A stretch of 64,000 nucleotides of DNA from Planctomycetota bacterium (GTDB lineage Bacteria; Planctomycetota; JAJSAM01). The notes beneath the pieces were generated by a model, which saw nothing but the letters and a program-made list of their open reading frames with translations, did no database searches and had not been told where the DNA came from. A program made the position numbers and the translations under genes. Numbering within the stretch: the stretch's first letter is position 1; every line of letters begins with the position of its first letter. This document shows, one piece after another, positions 40,676-48,926 of the stretch. The stretch covers positions 1 to 64,000 of the forward strand of contig JAJSAM010000035.1 of NCBI GenBank assembly GCA_024274785.1, given 5' to 3'.

Positions 40676-41466
40676 GCGACCCGCTCTTCGATCTCGAGGG
40701 TCGCATCATCGTGGTCACCGGCGGGCTCGGTCAACTCGGAAGCCAGTTCTGCGACACCCTCCTCACCCGCGGCGCGAGTGTCGCCCGCCTCGACTGCACC
40801 GTGACCGAGGAAGGGCTGGCCGAGGACGGCTCACTGCACTTGAAGGCCGACGTCACGAACCGGGAATCCCTCGAGGCCGCCCTTTTCGCCGTCAAGAAGC
40901 AGTGGGACGTGCCGGACGGCCTGATCAACAACGCCGCCCTCGATTCACCCCCCAACGCTCCGGCGGAAGAGACCGGCCCCTTCGAGACCTACCCGGAGGA
41001 ATCCTGGGATACGGTGATGGAGGTGAATGCCAAGGGGGTCTTCCTCTGCTGCCAGGTCTTCGGCGGCGCCATGGCGGTGGCCGGGAGCGGCTCCATCATC
41101 AACATCGCCAGCACCTACGGCCTGGTCTCCCCGGACCAGCGGATCTACGAGTACCGGCAGGAATCCGGCCCGGCGTTCTTCAAGCCGGTGGCCTACGCCG
41201 CCAGCAAGTCGAGCCTCCTGAACCTGACCCGCTATCTCTCGACCTACTGGGCGGGAAAGGGCGTCCGGGTGAATACCCTCTCCTTCGCCGGCGTCTTCAA
41301 CCACCAGGACGATCGCTTCCTCGAAGGCTACGAGGCGAAAGTTCCGCTCGGCCGGATGGCGAAGGAATCCGAGTACAACGGCGCGATCGTCTTCCTCCTG
41401 TCCGACGCCTCGTCCTACATGACCGGGTCGAACCTGGTCGTCGATGGAGGCTTCACCGCCTGGTGA
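40672..41466 (+). CDS. Short-chain dehydrogenase/reductase of the nonulosonate operon
   Basis: This is a 264-residue classical SDR: 'IIVVTGGLGQLGSQF' at the N-terminus (NAD(P) loop), 'NNAALDSP', 'GSIINIASTYGLVSPDQRIY', catalytic 'YAASKSSLLNLTRYLSTYW' (Tyr-x3-Lys) and 'YMTGSNLVVDGGFTAW'. The length and the 'TYGLVSPDQRIYEY' segment resemble PtmA-type SDRs encoded beside neuB homologues in flagellin-glycan clusters of Campylobacter. It may oxidise or reduce the sugar precursor or product. Its start overlaps neuB (ATGA), so it is tightly coupled. Confidence 0.88.
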   Translation: MSDPLFDLEGRIIVVTGGLGQLGSQFCDTLLTRGASVARLDCTVTEEGLAEDGSLHLKADVTNRESLEAALFAVKKQWDVPDGLINNAALDSPPNAPAEETGPFETYPEESWDTVMEVNAKGVFLCCQVFGGAMAVAGSGSIINIASTYGLVSPDQRIYEYRQESGPAFFKPVAYAASKSSLLNLTRYLSTYWAGKGVRVNTLSFAGVFNHQDDRFLEGYEAKVPLGRMAKESEYNGAIVFLLSDASSYMTGSNLVVDGGFTAW

Positions 41467-41479
41467 GAAGGAGCTGAAC

Positions 41480-42952
41480 ATGGGCAACGGTATCCCTCCG
41501 GAACTCCCGAACCTGATCGGCGGCGAGTGGGTCCCCGCGCAGGCGGGGGAGTGGTTCGACAATCTCTCGCCGCACCATGGCGCGGTCCTCTGCCGCGTGG
41601 CGCGCTCGCGGGGTCCGGACGTGGCCGAGGCGGTCGCCGCGGCGCGGGCGGCGCAGCAGGGCTGGGCGGACACCCCTCCCGTGCAGCGCGGCCTGATCCT
41701 CAATGCCATCGTCAACGAGATGGGGCGGCGGCAGCAGGAGATCGGCGACATCGTGGCGGCGGAGACGGGCAAGTCTCCCGCGGAAGGCGCCGGCGAGACC
41801 GGTGGCGCCATGCAGTGCGGGCTCTTCTTCGCGAGTGAGGGGCAGCGCCTCTATGGCCGGACGACCACCAGCGGCACCCCGAACAAGTACGCCAGCACCA
41901 TCCGCGAACCCCGTGGCGTCGCCGCCCTGATCATCGCCGCCAACACCCCGATCGCCAACGTGGCCTGGAAGGTCTTCCCGGCGCTGGTCTGCGGGAACAC
42001 CGCGGTGCTGAAGGCGGCGGAGGACACCCCGGCCACGGCATGGATCTTCGCCGAGGTCGCGCAGTCGGTGGGGCTTCCCGCCGGCGTGCTGAACGTCGTG
42101 CAGGGGCTCGGCGACGAGGCCGGCGCGCCGCTCGTGGCGCACGAGGACATCGACGTCATCAGCTTCACCGGCTCTTCCGCGGTGGGGCGTTACATCCAGC
42201 GCGCCGCCGCCGAGCGCATGGTGCGCATCTCCCTCGAACTCGGCGGCAAGAACGCTCTCGTGGTCTGCGACGACGCGGACCTCGACAAGGCGGTCACATG
42301 GTCGATGGCTTCGGCCTTCACCAACGCCGGACAGCGCTGCGCATCGGGTTCGCGACTGATCGTTTTCGAGTCGATCTACCCCGAATTCAAGGCGGCGCTC
42401 CTGGCTCGAACGAAAGAGCTGCGTGTCGGCCCGACCAACGACGACTACCTCGGCGCGGTCATCAACGAGCGCCAGCTCACCAACATGCTCTCCGCGGTCG
42501 AGAACGCCCGGAAGGACGGCGCGGAGATCCTGGCCGGCGGGCATCGCCTGACCGATCCCGGGCACGCCAACGGCTTCTACATGGCCCCGACGCTGATCGC
42601 CGGGGTGGAGCCCGACGCGCCGATCTCCCGCGAGGAGCTCTTCGGCCCGATCGCCATTCTCTACCGGGCAGAGAACTACAACGAGGCGCTGGCGCTCACC
42701 AACCGCTCCCCCTACGGCCTGACCGCCTGCATCCACACGAAGAGTCTGCACCGCGCGATTCACTTCGCCCGACACGCGAACACCGGCGTCGTGGTGGTGA
42801 ACGCCGGCACCTACGGCAGCGAGCCGCACATGCCGTTCGGCGGTCGAGGACTCTCCGGCAACGGATCGCGCGAGCCCGGCACGGAGGCGCTCGACGTCTA
42901 CTCCGAGCTGAAGGACATCTACGTGAACATCGACCCGGAGATGCTGTCGTGA
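41480..42952 (+). CDS. NAD(P)-dependent aldehyde dehydrogenase
   Basis: This is a 490-residue ALDH superfamily enzyme from ATG 41480. Motifs: 'LIGGEWVPA', 'PRGVAALIIAANTPIANVAW', 'FTGSSAVGRYIQRAAAERMV', the catalytic Glu in 'ISLELGGKNALVV', the nucleophile Cys in 'FTNAGQRCASGSRLIVFE' and 'EELFGPIAILYRAENYNEAL'. It oxidises an aldehyde to an acid with NAD(P). An ALDH is not part of known sialic, legionaminic or pseudaminic pathways, so its place between the SDR and neuA suggests an additional oxidation in precursor supply. The stop overlaps the neuA GTG start (GTGA). Confidence 0.9.
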   Translation: MGNGIPPELPNLIGGEWVPAQAGEWFDNLSPHHGAVLCRVARSRGPDVAEAVAAARAAQQGWADTPPVQRGLILNAIVNEMGRRQQEIGDIVAAETGKSPAEGAGETGGAMQCGLFFASEGQRLYGRTTTSGTPNKYASTIREPRGVAALIIAANTPIANVAWKVFPALVCGNTAVLKAAEDTPATAWIFAEVAQSVGLPAGVLNVVQGLGDEAGAPLVAHEDIDVISFTGSSAVGRYIQRAAAERMVRISLELGGKNALVVCDDADLDKAVTWSMASAFTNAGQRCASGSRLIVFESIYPEFKAALLARTKELRVGPTNDDYLGAVINERQLTNMLSAVENARKDGAEILAGGHRLTDPGHANGFYMAPTLIAGVEPDAPISREELFGPIAILYRAENYNEALALTNRSPYGLTACIHTKSLHRAIHFARHANTGVVVVNAGTYGSEPHMPFGGRGLSGNGSREPGTEALDVYSELKDIYVNIDPEMLS

Positions 42953-43698
42953 GGATGGTCGCTCTGATTCCGGCGAGGGCCGGGAGCAAGCGCGTTCCCG
43001 GGAAGAACGTCCGCCGGCTCGCCGGCCATCCGCTGATCGCCTATGCCATCACCGCGGCCATGGAGAGCGGCGTTTTCACCGATGTGCTCGTCTCCACGGA
43101 CTCCGGGGAATACGCGGCCATCGCCCGGCACTACGGGGCCGAGGCGCCGTTTCTTCGTCCGGAGGAACTGGCGGGCGACAAGTCACCGGACTTCGAGTGG
43201 GTCCATCACACCCTCACCATGCTCGCCGCCGGCGGGCGGGAGTACGACGCCTTCAGCATCCTCCGCCCCACGAGCCCGTTCCGCCTTCCTTCGACCATCC
43301 GCCGGGCCGTGGCGCAGTTCAAGGCCACCGCAGGCATCGACTCCCTCCGCGCCGTGGAACTCTGCTCCCAGCACCCCGGCAAGATGTGGGTGCTCGATGG
43401 CGAGCGGATGCAGCCGCTGCTGCCGGACGGCCCGAGGCGACCGCCGTGGCACAGCAGCCAGTACGCGGCGCTGCCCGAGGTCCACGTCCAGAACGCGAGT
43501 CTGGAAGTTGCCTGGACGCGCGTGGTAACGGAGGATGGGACCATCGCCGGGCAGGTGCTGGCGCCGTTTCTGACGAGCGGGCACGAGGGCTTTGATGTGA
43601 ACCACCCCCGCGACTGGGCCCTGGCGGAGGAACTGGCGGCGAGCGGCGCGGCCGTGCTGCCCCTGGTCAGCGTGCCCCCCTATACAGCCGAGGAGTGA
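42949..43698 (+). CDS. neuA: CMP-nonulosonic acid cytidylyltransferase (NeuA-like)
   Basis: The product has 249 residues from GTG 42949 (GTGA overlap); ATG 42955 is an alternative. The nucleotide-binding N-terminus is 'ALIPARAGSKRVPGKNVRRL', followed by 'DVLVSTDSGEYAAIARHYGA', 'FSILRPTSPFRLPSTIRRAV' and 'DVNHPRDWALAEEL', all typical of NeuA/LegF/PseF. It activates the nonulosonic acid as its CMP ester for a transferase. The family cannot be resolved to one sugar. It sits between the aldehyde dehydrogenase and the transketolase genes. Confidence 0.92.
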   Translation: MRMVALIPARAGSKRVPGKNVRRLAGHPLIAYAITAAMESGVFTDVLVSTDSGEYAAIARHYGAEAPFLRPEELAGDKSPDFEWVHHTLTMLAAGGREYDAFSILRPTSPFRLPSTIRRAVAQFKATAGIDSLRAVELCSQHPGKMWVLDGERMQPLLPDGPRRPPWHSSQYAALPEVHVQNASLEVAWTRVVTEDGTIAGQVLAPFLTSGHEGFDVNHPRDWALAEELAASGAAVLPLVSVPPYTAEE

Positions 43699-43702
43699 GA
43701 TC

Positions 43703-45700
43703 GTGGTCGAGATCAGGATGATCCCGGAATCTGAATTCGTGCGCGTTCGCGGTGCGGTCACCGACCGTTTCGCCCGGCACGCGGTGCTCTGTGAGATGTC
43801 GCGGCTGAACGTGCTCGCCGCCGTGAAGCGCGCCGGGTCGGGGCATCTCGGCTCCTCGCTCTCCGCGCTCGATCTCGTGGTGTGGCTCTACGATGAGGTC
43901 CTGAACGTGGCCGCGGTCGGCCCGGAGAGTCCCGACCGCGACATCTTCTTCTCGAGCAAGGGCCACGACGTGCCCGGGTTCTACGCGGTGCTGCACTCCC
44001 ACGGCATCGTCCCCGAGGACAAGCTGCTGATGCTCCGGCGCATGGGCGGTCTCGACGGACATCCCGACGCCGGCATCCGCGGCGTGGAGGTGAACTCCGG
44101 CTCCCTCGGCATGGGCATCTCCAAAGGACGGGGCTTCGCCTACGCCAAGCGGAAGATGGGTCGGGGCGGACGCGTCCTCGTCATGACCGGCGACGGGGAG
44201 TTGCAGGAGGGACAGAACTACGAGGCGCTCCAGGGCGCGGCGCACCACAAGCAGAGCAATCTCACCGTGATCGTCGACCACAACAAGGTGCAGTCCGACA
44301 AGACCGTCGACGAGATCCTCTCTCTCGGTAACCTCGACGAGAAGTTCGCGACGTTCGGTTGGCGCGTGGCGCGGTGCGACGGCCACGACATGGTCGCGGT
44401 GGATCGGATCCTCACCGAGTTCGCCGCCGAGACCAGGCGCCCGCAAATCCTGATCGCCGACACGATCAAGGGCAAGGGCGTCTCCTTCATGGAGCACCCG
44501 ATCTCGCTGAAGGAAGGTGGCGGGCTCTACGGCTGGCATGCCGGCGCTCCCGACGACGAATCGTTTGCGAAGGCGTGCGCGGAGGTGATGGGGCGGGTCG
44601 AGGCCGGCTTCGCGAAACACGGCCTCGGCGAGGTCGGGACGAAGGTGGTCGTTCCCGCGAAGAAGGAGACCGCGCCGCCGCCGCTTTCGGTCATGAACGA
44701 ACTGGGTGAGCCGGTGAGTCTGGCCGCACGCGACAAACACGAGCAGAGCGTCACCACCGAGTACGTCGCCGATGCGTACGGGGAGGAACTGCTCGCCATC
44801 GGGGCGCGCCGCGACGACGTGGTCGTGTTCGACGCCGACCTCGCCGCGGACTGCCGGACCCGGAACTTCGAGAACACCTACCCGGATCGTTTCGTCGAGA
44901 ACGGCATTGCCGAGCAGGACATGGTCTCAATGGCCGGCGGCGCGGCGCTCTCCGGCCTGCTCCCGGTGGTCAACTCCTTCGCGAGCTTCCTCTGCTCCCG
45001 GGCGAACGAGCAGATCTACAACAACGCCAGCGAGGGCACGAAGATCATCTACGTTTCGCATTATGCGGGGATGATCCCGGCCGGGCCCGGCAAGAGCCAC
45101 CAGAGCATCCGGGACATCTCGCTGCTCGGGGCGTTGCCGAACATGGTGATCGTCGAGCCCGGGTTCGCGGAGGAGACGAAGGCCGTGCTGCGTTACGCGG
45201 TGGATGACGCCACCGATAGTGTGGGCATTCGCCTGATCATCGGCCCCTCGCCGCGCATGATCAAACCGCCCGCGGGTTACCGGCTCACGTTCGGCCAGGG
45301 GACGGCGCTGACCACCGGCGCGGACGCTCTGCTGATCACCTATGGCCCGGTGATGCTGCACGAGGCGCTGGTCGCGGCGGAGATTCTGGTGGAACAGGGC
45401 ATTGGGCTGAAGATTGTCGACCTGCCGTGGTTGAACCGCTTCGACCTGGGATGGCTGGCCGAGTGCGTCACGCCCCACGAGACCGTCTACGTACTCGAAG
45501 ACCACGCTCCGGTGGGTGGGCTGGCCGACCGTCTCTTCGCGAAGATGCATCCCGCCGGACTTCTCGAGGGCCGCAAGATCCACGTGCTCGGCGTCGAGGG
45601 CTACCCGGCCTGCGGAACACCGGTCGAGGCGCTGCGGGCCCACCGCCTGGATGGCGCTTCGCTCGCGGCCCGCGTGCTCGAGGACAGGAAGGGCCAGTGA
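43703..45700 (+). CDS. Full-length transketolase in the nonulosonate operon
   Basis: The product has 665 residues from GTG 43703, 4 bases after neuA. The N-terminal half has 'AGSGHLGSSLSALDLVVWLY', 'MGGLDGHPDAGIRGVEVNSG', the thiamine diphosphate site 'GDGELQEGQNYEAL' and 'PQILIADTIKGKGVSFME'. The C-terminal half has 'RFVENGIAEQDMVSMAGGAA' with the Glu for cofactor activation and 'YVSHYAGMIPAGPGKSHQSI'. It transfers two-carbon ketol units between sugars. The domain order resembles transketolase/DXS-like enzymes found in surface-sugar loci rather than the housekeeping form. It may shape the aldose that NeuB uses. Stop and next start overlap (GTGA). Confidence 0.88.
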   Translation: MVEIRMIPESEFVRVRGAVTDRFARHAVLCEMSRLNVLAAVKRAGSGHLGSSLSALDLVVWLYDEVLNVAAVGPESPDRDIFFSSKGHDVPGFYAVLHSHGIVPEDKLLMLRRMGGLDGHPDAGIRGVEVNSGSLGMGISKGRGFAYAKRKMGRGGRVLVMTGDGELQEGQNYEALQGAAHHKQSNLTVIVDHNKVQSDKTVDEILSLGNLDEKFATFGWRVARCDGHDMVAVDRILTEFAAETRRPQILIADTIKGKGVSFMEHPISLKEGGGLYGWHAGAPDDESFAKACAEVMGRVEAGFAKHGLGEVGTKVVVPAKKETAPPPLSVMNELGEPVSLAARDKHEQSVTTEYVADAYGEELLAIGARRDDVVVFDADLAADCRTRNFENTYPDRFVENGIAEQDMVSMAGGAALSGLLPVVNSFASFLCSRANEQIYNNASEGTKIIYVSHYAGMIPAGPGKSHQSIRDISLLGALPNMVIVEPGFAEETKAVLRYAVDDATDSVGIRLIIGPSPRMIKPPAGYRLTFGQGTALTTGADALLITYGPVMLHEALVAAEILVEQGIGLKIVDLPWLNRFDLGWLAECVTPHETVYVLEDHAPVGGLADRLFAKMHPAGLLEGRKIHVLGVEGYPACGTPVEALRAHRLDGASLAARVLEDRKGQ

Positions 45701-47109
45701 GAGACGTGGACGTCGTCTACCTGTGCGAGCACATCGCCCGCGAGCTGGATGTGGCGTGCGCGGTGAAACACCTGCTCGCGGAGAAGCACGGCCTCTCCGT
45801 CGAGGTGCTCCCGATCCAGACCGCCGGCGAGTGGGCGACGAAGAACCTCTGGCCGAAGATCGTCGCGGTGCCCTACTCCTACCGGGTGGACGAGTACTAC
45901 AACCGCAGCTTCCTCCGTCGCTGGCCCGGTGTCGTGGTGTTCAACCTGGCCTGGGAGCAGCTGCTCTACGACGCGTTCGTCGAAGAGAAGATGCCCTCGG
46001 ATGTCTTCGCGAAGCGGTACGTCTTCCACCACGCCTGGGGGGAATTCCACAAGGAGCGGCTCACGAACTACGGCGTCGATCCGGAGCGCATCTTCGTCAA
46101 TGGCCAGCCCGCTTACGGCCTTTACCTGCCGCCGTACCGCAACCGCTTCCCCTCCCGCGCGGACCTCGCCCGGGAGCACGGACTCGATCCCGACAAGCGC
46201 TGGGTGCTCTTTCCCGAGAACTACGGCTGGGGGTTCTATCCGCGGCTTCGCATCGACACCCTGCTCGAGAGCGGGATGCCGAAGCAGACGATCGACAACC
46301 TGGTGCACTTCTGCCGGGAATCGGTGCGGATCGCCCTTTCGTGGTGCGCGAAGCTGGCTCGCGAGAACGACGTGGAAGTCATCGTCCGGCCGCGCCCGGC
46401 GACGCTGCTCACCGACTTCCAGAAGGTGATGGCCGACACGATCGGCGAGCCGCCCCCGGGCCTGCATCTCCTGAAGGAGGGCTCGGTCCGGGAGTGGATC
46501 CTCGCCGGCGACACCGTCTTCTCCTCCTACAGCACGACCCTGATCGAGGCGGCGGTGGCCGGCAAGCGACCGTTCATGATCGCTCCGATCCCGCTGGTGG
46601 AGGAGCTTTCCGCGGACTGGTACGAGCACGTGGAGATGGTCACCACCGAGGAGGAGTTTCTCGCTGCGGCGATGGACCCGCAGTCCGCCGGTATCACCGA
46701 CCGCCTGGAGCATTGGGCGAGGGCGACGCTGCTCCCGAGCGGCGACCCCATCGCCGGCGTCGCCGAGATCCTCTCCAGACTCGCCGATCCCGAGCTCGAG
46801 CGCCCGGAGATCCCGACGAGCGATACCTTCCCGGATCGCCACCGTGCCTGGAAGGTCCGCGCCGCAAAGGGAGAACCGGTCTGGACCCGCCTGGCCGCCG
46901 CCGGCCACCGTATGCGCTTCGGTTTTCGCAAGACCTTCCGCGGCGTCCTCGGCAGCAGCGAGGACGCTTTCATTCTGAAGGAACGCGTGGTCCCCGATGA
47001 GCTGAAGGAGTGGCTCGATGAGCGAGACCTCTTCGACTCGACCGAGGTGGAGCGGATCACCGCCATCTGGTCGGAGGTCATCGCTGCGGCGAAGCCGAGG
47101 CGAACCTGA
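45697..47109 (+). CDS. Surface carbohydrate biosynthesis protein, GT-B-like
   Basis: The product has 470 residues from GTG 45697 (GTGA overlap with the transketolase). 'VVYLCEHIARELDVACAVKH' opens it; 'HHAWGEFHKERLTNYGVDPE' and 'RIFVNGQPAYGLYLPPYRNR' lie at mid-protein. 'WVLFPENYGWGFYPRLRIDT', 'VEVIVRPRPATLL' and 'TVFSSYSTTLIEAAVAGKRP' follow a glycosyltransferase B-type pattern like that of 'surface carbohydrate biosynthesis' and CDP-glycerol/CMP-sugar transferase-like proteins. As the last gene after neuA it is the best candidate to use the CMP-sugar. No membrane helices are seen. Specificity is unknown. Confidence 0.7.
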   Translation: MRDVDVVYLCEHIARELDVACAVKHLLAEKHGLSVEVLPIQTAGEWATKNLWPKIVAVPYSYRVDEYYNRSFLRRWPGVVVFNLAWEQLLYDAFVEEKMPSDVFAKRYVFHHAWGEFHKERLTNYGVDPERIFVNGQPAYGLYLPPYRNRFPSRADLAREHGLDPDKRWVLFPENYGWGFYPRLRIDTLLESGMPKQTIDNLVHFCRESVRIALSWCAKLARENDVEVIVRPRPATLLTDFQKVMADTIGEPPPGLHLLKEGSVREWILAGDTVFSSYSTTLIEAAVAGKRPFMIAPIPLVEELSADWYEHVEMVTTEEEFLAAAMDPQSAGITDRLEHWARATLLPSGDPIAGVAEILSRLADPELERPEIPTSDTFPDRHRAWKVRAAKGEPVWTRLAAAGHRMRFGFRKTFRGVLGSSEDAFILKERVVPDELKEWLDERDLFDSTEVERITAIWSEVIAAAKPRRT

Positions 47110-47173
47110 TTCGACTTGCGGGGCGCCACGGAAGTCCCCGGGCGCTCGCTCCAGGCGCCTTCCGATACGCGGA

Positions 47174-47383
47174 TCAGGAAGAGACGACCGGCGTGAACCC
47201 CGCCCCGGCGACGGCCTGCAGAAGGTCGGTGAGCTGCGCACCGGAGCCGTTGACCAGGGCGCGCGGCGGGTCGAGGGTGACCTCGGCGGAATCGACACCG
47301 GCCACAGCCTGAAGGGCATCGGTAGCGGCCTGCACGCAGTGGCCGCAGGTCATTCCACGGATTTCGAGTACGAAGTCAGCCAT
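47174..47383 (-). CDS. Heavy-metal-associated (HMA) domain protein, CopZ-like
   Basis: This is a 69-residue metallochaperone-type protein. 'LEIRGMTCGHCVQAATDALQ' holds the CxxC metal site, and 'AVAGVDSAEVTLDPPRALVN' and 'LLQAVAGAGFTPVV' complete the ferredoxin-like fold. ATG 47383 gives the standard length. It binds Cu(I) or another soft metal and passes it to a P-type ATPase or a regulator, none of which is in the window. It faces the neu operon in convergent orientation. Confidence 0.9.
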   Translation of the reverse strand: MADFVLEIRGMTCGHCVQAATDALQAVAGVDSAEVTLDPPRALVNGSGAQLTDLLQAVAGAGFTPVVSS

Positions 47384-47457
47384 ATCGCATCCTCCAGTTC
47401 GCAGTTCGGCACCAGCACCGCGCAGCCCTGCCGCAATGGAGGATCGATCCCGGAATG

Positions 47458-47535
47458 GACCGTGCCGGCAGTCCGGGAACGTCACGCAGTTTCGCCGAGT
47501 GCCGCGAAGGTTTCGAATGTCAGCATTACAGGATA
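47458..47535. repeat. Direct repeat copy 1 (diverged)
   Basis: Begins GACCGTGCCGGCAGTCCGGG and continues through AACGTCACGC, GCCGCGAAG and a final ATGTCAGCATTACAGGA. It matches 47629-47707 at most positions with a few short indels. The two copies are 171 bp apart (start to start). Confidence 0.7.
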
Positions 47536-47628
47536 CCAGCCCGGTCATCGACGGATCAGCAACAGTCCCGCCATCGCTGCCGCATCCCGCACCGCGGCCC
47601 GGCCCCAATGAAGAGTCGACCTCCGGCC

Positions 47629-47707
47629 GACCGTGCCGGCGGTCCGGGAGCGTCACGCGGAATTTGCGTGCGCCGCGAAGTTTCTGAACGTCAGTACCAC
47701 AGGAGAT
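47629..47707. repeat. Direct repeat copy 2 (diverged)
   Basis: Begins GACCGTGCCGGCGGTCCGGG, then AGCGTCACGC, GCCGCGAAG and ACGTCAGTACCACAGGA. It aligns with 47458-47535 along the whole length. Confidence 0.7.
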
Positions 47708-47907
47708 CGGGTCGAAGGAAAGCGGCGGATGCTCGAGAGAGCGGGGATGCCCGGACGGGCCCTTGCGGCGGGAGCCAGCGCCGAGTCCACGGGTGCACCG
47801 TCCGGCCTCCGGCCCGCCCCGGAACCACTCACTTCGCAGGACAGGAGACTCATTTCGCTTGACAGGAGAGTTGGAAACGATGTACCGACGATCGGGGAGG
47901 GATCAAG

Positions 47908-48915
47908 ATGAAGTGCACCTTTCACAGAGGATCACAGGTATTCGAGATCTCGAGCGGGATGGACCGATTCGCCCGCATGTACGGCTCGGCCATGCCGAAA
48001 ACGCGTGAGGATCCGGCCGCGTCCGAACCCGGCGCCGCGCCACCATCCGACCCGACCCGCACCTGGGTGAAATTCAAGGTCGTGGACCACCAGACCGGGC
48101 AACCTATCGAGAATGTGCAATTCCAGGTCATGCTCCCCAGCGGAAACGAGCAAGTCAAAAAAACGGACGCGAAGGGGATCATCGACATTCGCGGGATCCC
48201 GGAGGGCTACTGCTCGCTCACCAGCGATCTCACCGGAGCCCGGATCGATGACACCCGGAGCTTCGTCGGAATGGGCGATGTGGCGGTGCAGGATGCCGAC
48301 CAGGCTGGTTCGGAAAAGGCGAAGGGGACGATCCGGATTGCCCGACTCGAAGAGCACAAGGTAGCGAAGGGCGAGACCCTTGATTCGCTTGCTCAGGGAG
48401 CCGGGATGACCTGGCAGGACCTGGCAGCCTTCAACTGGGACACCTCGGCGCCAAAAGAGATCAACGAGCATCTTCGGGACGATGTCGGCTGCACGAACCT
48501 GACTGCTGACGGGAAGAACTACCGGTTCGACGACCAGGACGACCCGGGGATCATCCATGTTCCGCGGAAATGGGAAAAGGCGGGGCTGGCGACAGAGAAG
48601 CTTCATGTGATCAAAGTGAAAAGTGTCGGGGTCTCTAACTATGTAATCATAGAGTTGCTCGACACCGATCCCGGCGATGAGACGGTGAAGGACTACGTCT
48701 TTACACTGCGCAGTGCCGATGGATCCTATGACAAGAGCCAGACGGTGAAAGACGATGTGAACAAGGACAATCGATACCTGGAGCTGTGCTACGAAGCGCT
48801 GATTCCGGGTTTGAAGTATACATTCGAGGTCAATCCGGGCGATGAGGATGAACTCTACAAGATACTCGAGGATGTATCCTATGATGAATTGGTCGAGTCC
48901 GAGCATGATTGGTAG
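47908..48915 (+). CDS. LysM-domain protein with carboxypeptidase-regulatory-like N-terminal fold
   Basis: This 335-residue protein has GGGAGGG before ATG 47908. Residues ~1-25 ('FHRGSQVFEISSGMDRFARM') have no signal peptide. Residues ~52-110 form a small beta sandwich ('VKFKVVDHQTGQPIENVQFQ', 'KTDAKGIIDIRGIPEG') like the carrier folds of secretion-system adaptors. Residues ~148-222 are a LysM-type domain ('EEHKVAKGETLDSLAQGAGM', 'WQDLAAFNWD', 'IIHVPRKW'). The C-terminal ~110 residues are a fibronectin-like fold ('YVIIELLDTDPGDETVKDYV'). Proteins of this layout often accompany type VI or contractile injection effectors. It ends with TAG, 11 bases before the next gene. Confidence 0.65.
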   Translation: MKCTFHRGSQVFEISSGMDRFARMYGSAMPKTREDPAASEPGAAPPSDPTRTWVKFKVVDHQTGQPIENVQFQVMLPSGNEQVKKTDAKGIIDIRGIPEGYCSLTSDLTGARIDDTRSFVGMGDVAVQDADQAGSEKAKGTIRIARLEEHKVAKGETLDSLAQGAGMTWQDLAAFNWDTSAPKEINEHLRDDVGCTNLTADGKNYRFDDQDDPGIIHVPRKWEKAGLATEKLHVIKVKSVGVSNYVIIELLDTDPGDETVKDYVFTLRSADGSYDKSQTVKDDVNKDNRYLELCYEALIPGLKYTFEVNPGDEDELYKILEDVSYDELVESEHDW

Positions 48916-48926
48916 AGGCGGGCATC

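Larger units (their letters stand above)
47384..47907. other. Gene-free region containing a duplicated ~78-bp segment
   Basis: 524 bp between the HMA gene start and the LysM gene start. It contains two diverged direct repeats (47458-47535 and 47629-47707). No open frame here has a recognisable motif. The right end carries GGGAGGG for the gene at 47908. Confidence 0.5.

Noticed and set aside
36465-47907. Search for tRNA genes or CRISPR arrays in gaps
   Set aside because: No cloverleaf with GTTCRAnYC-type T-arm and no regularly spaced repeats were seen anywhere in the window.
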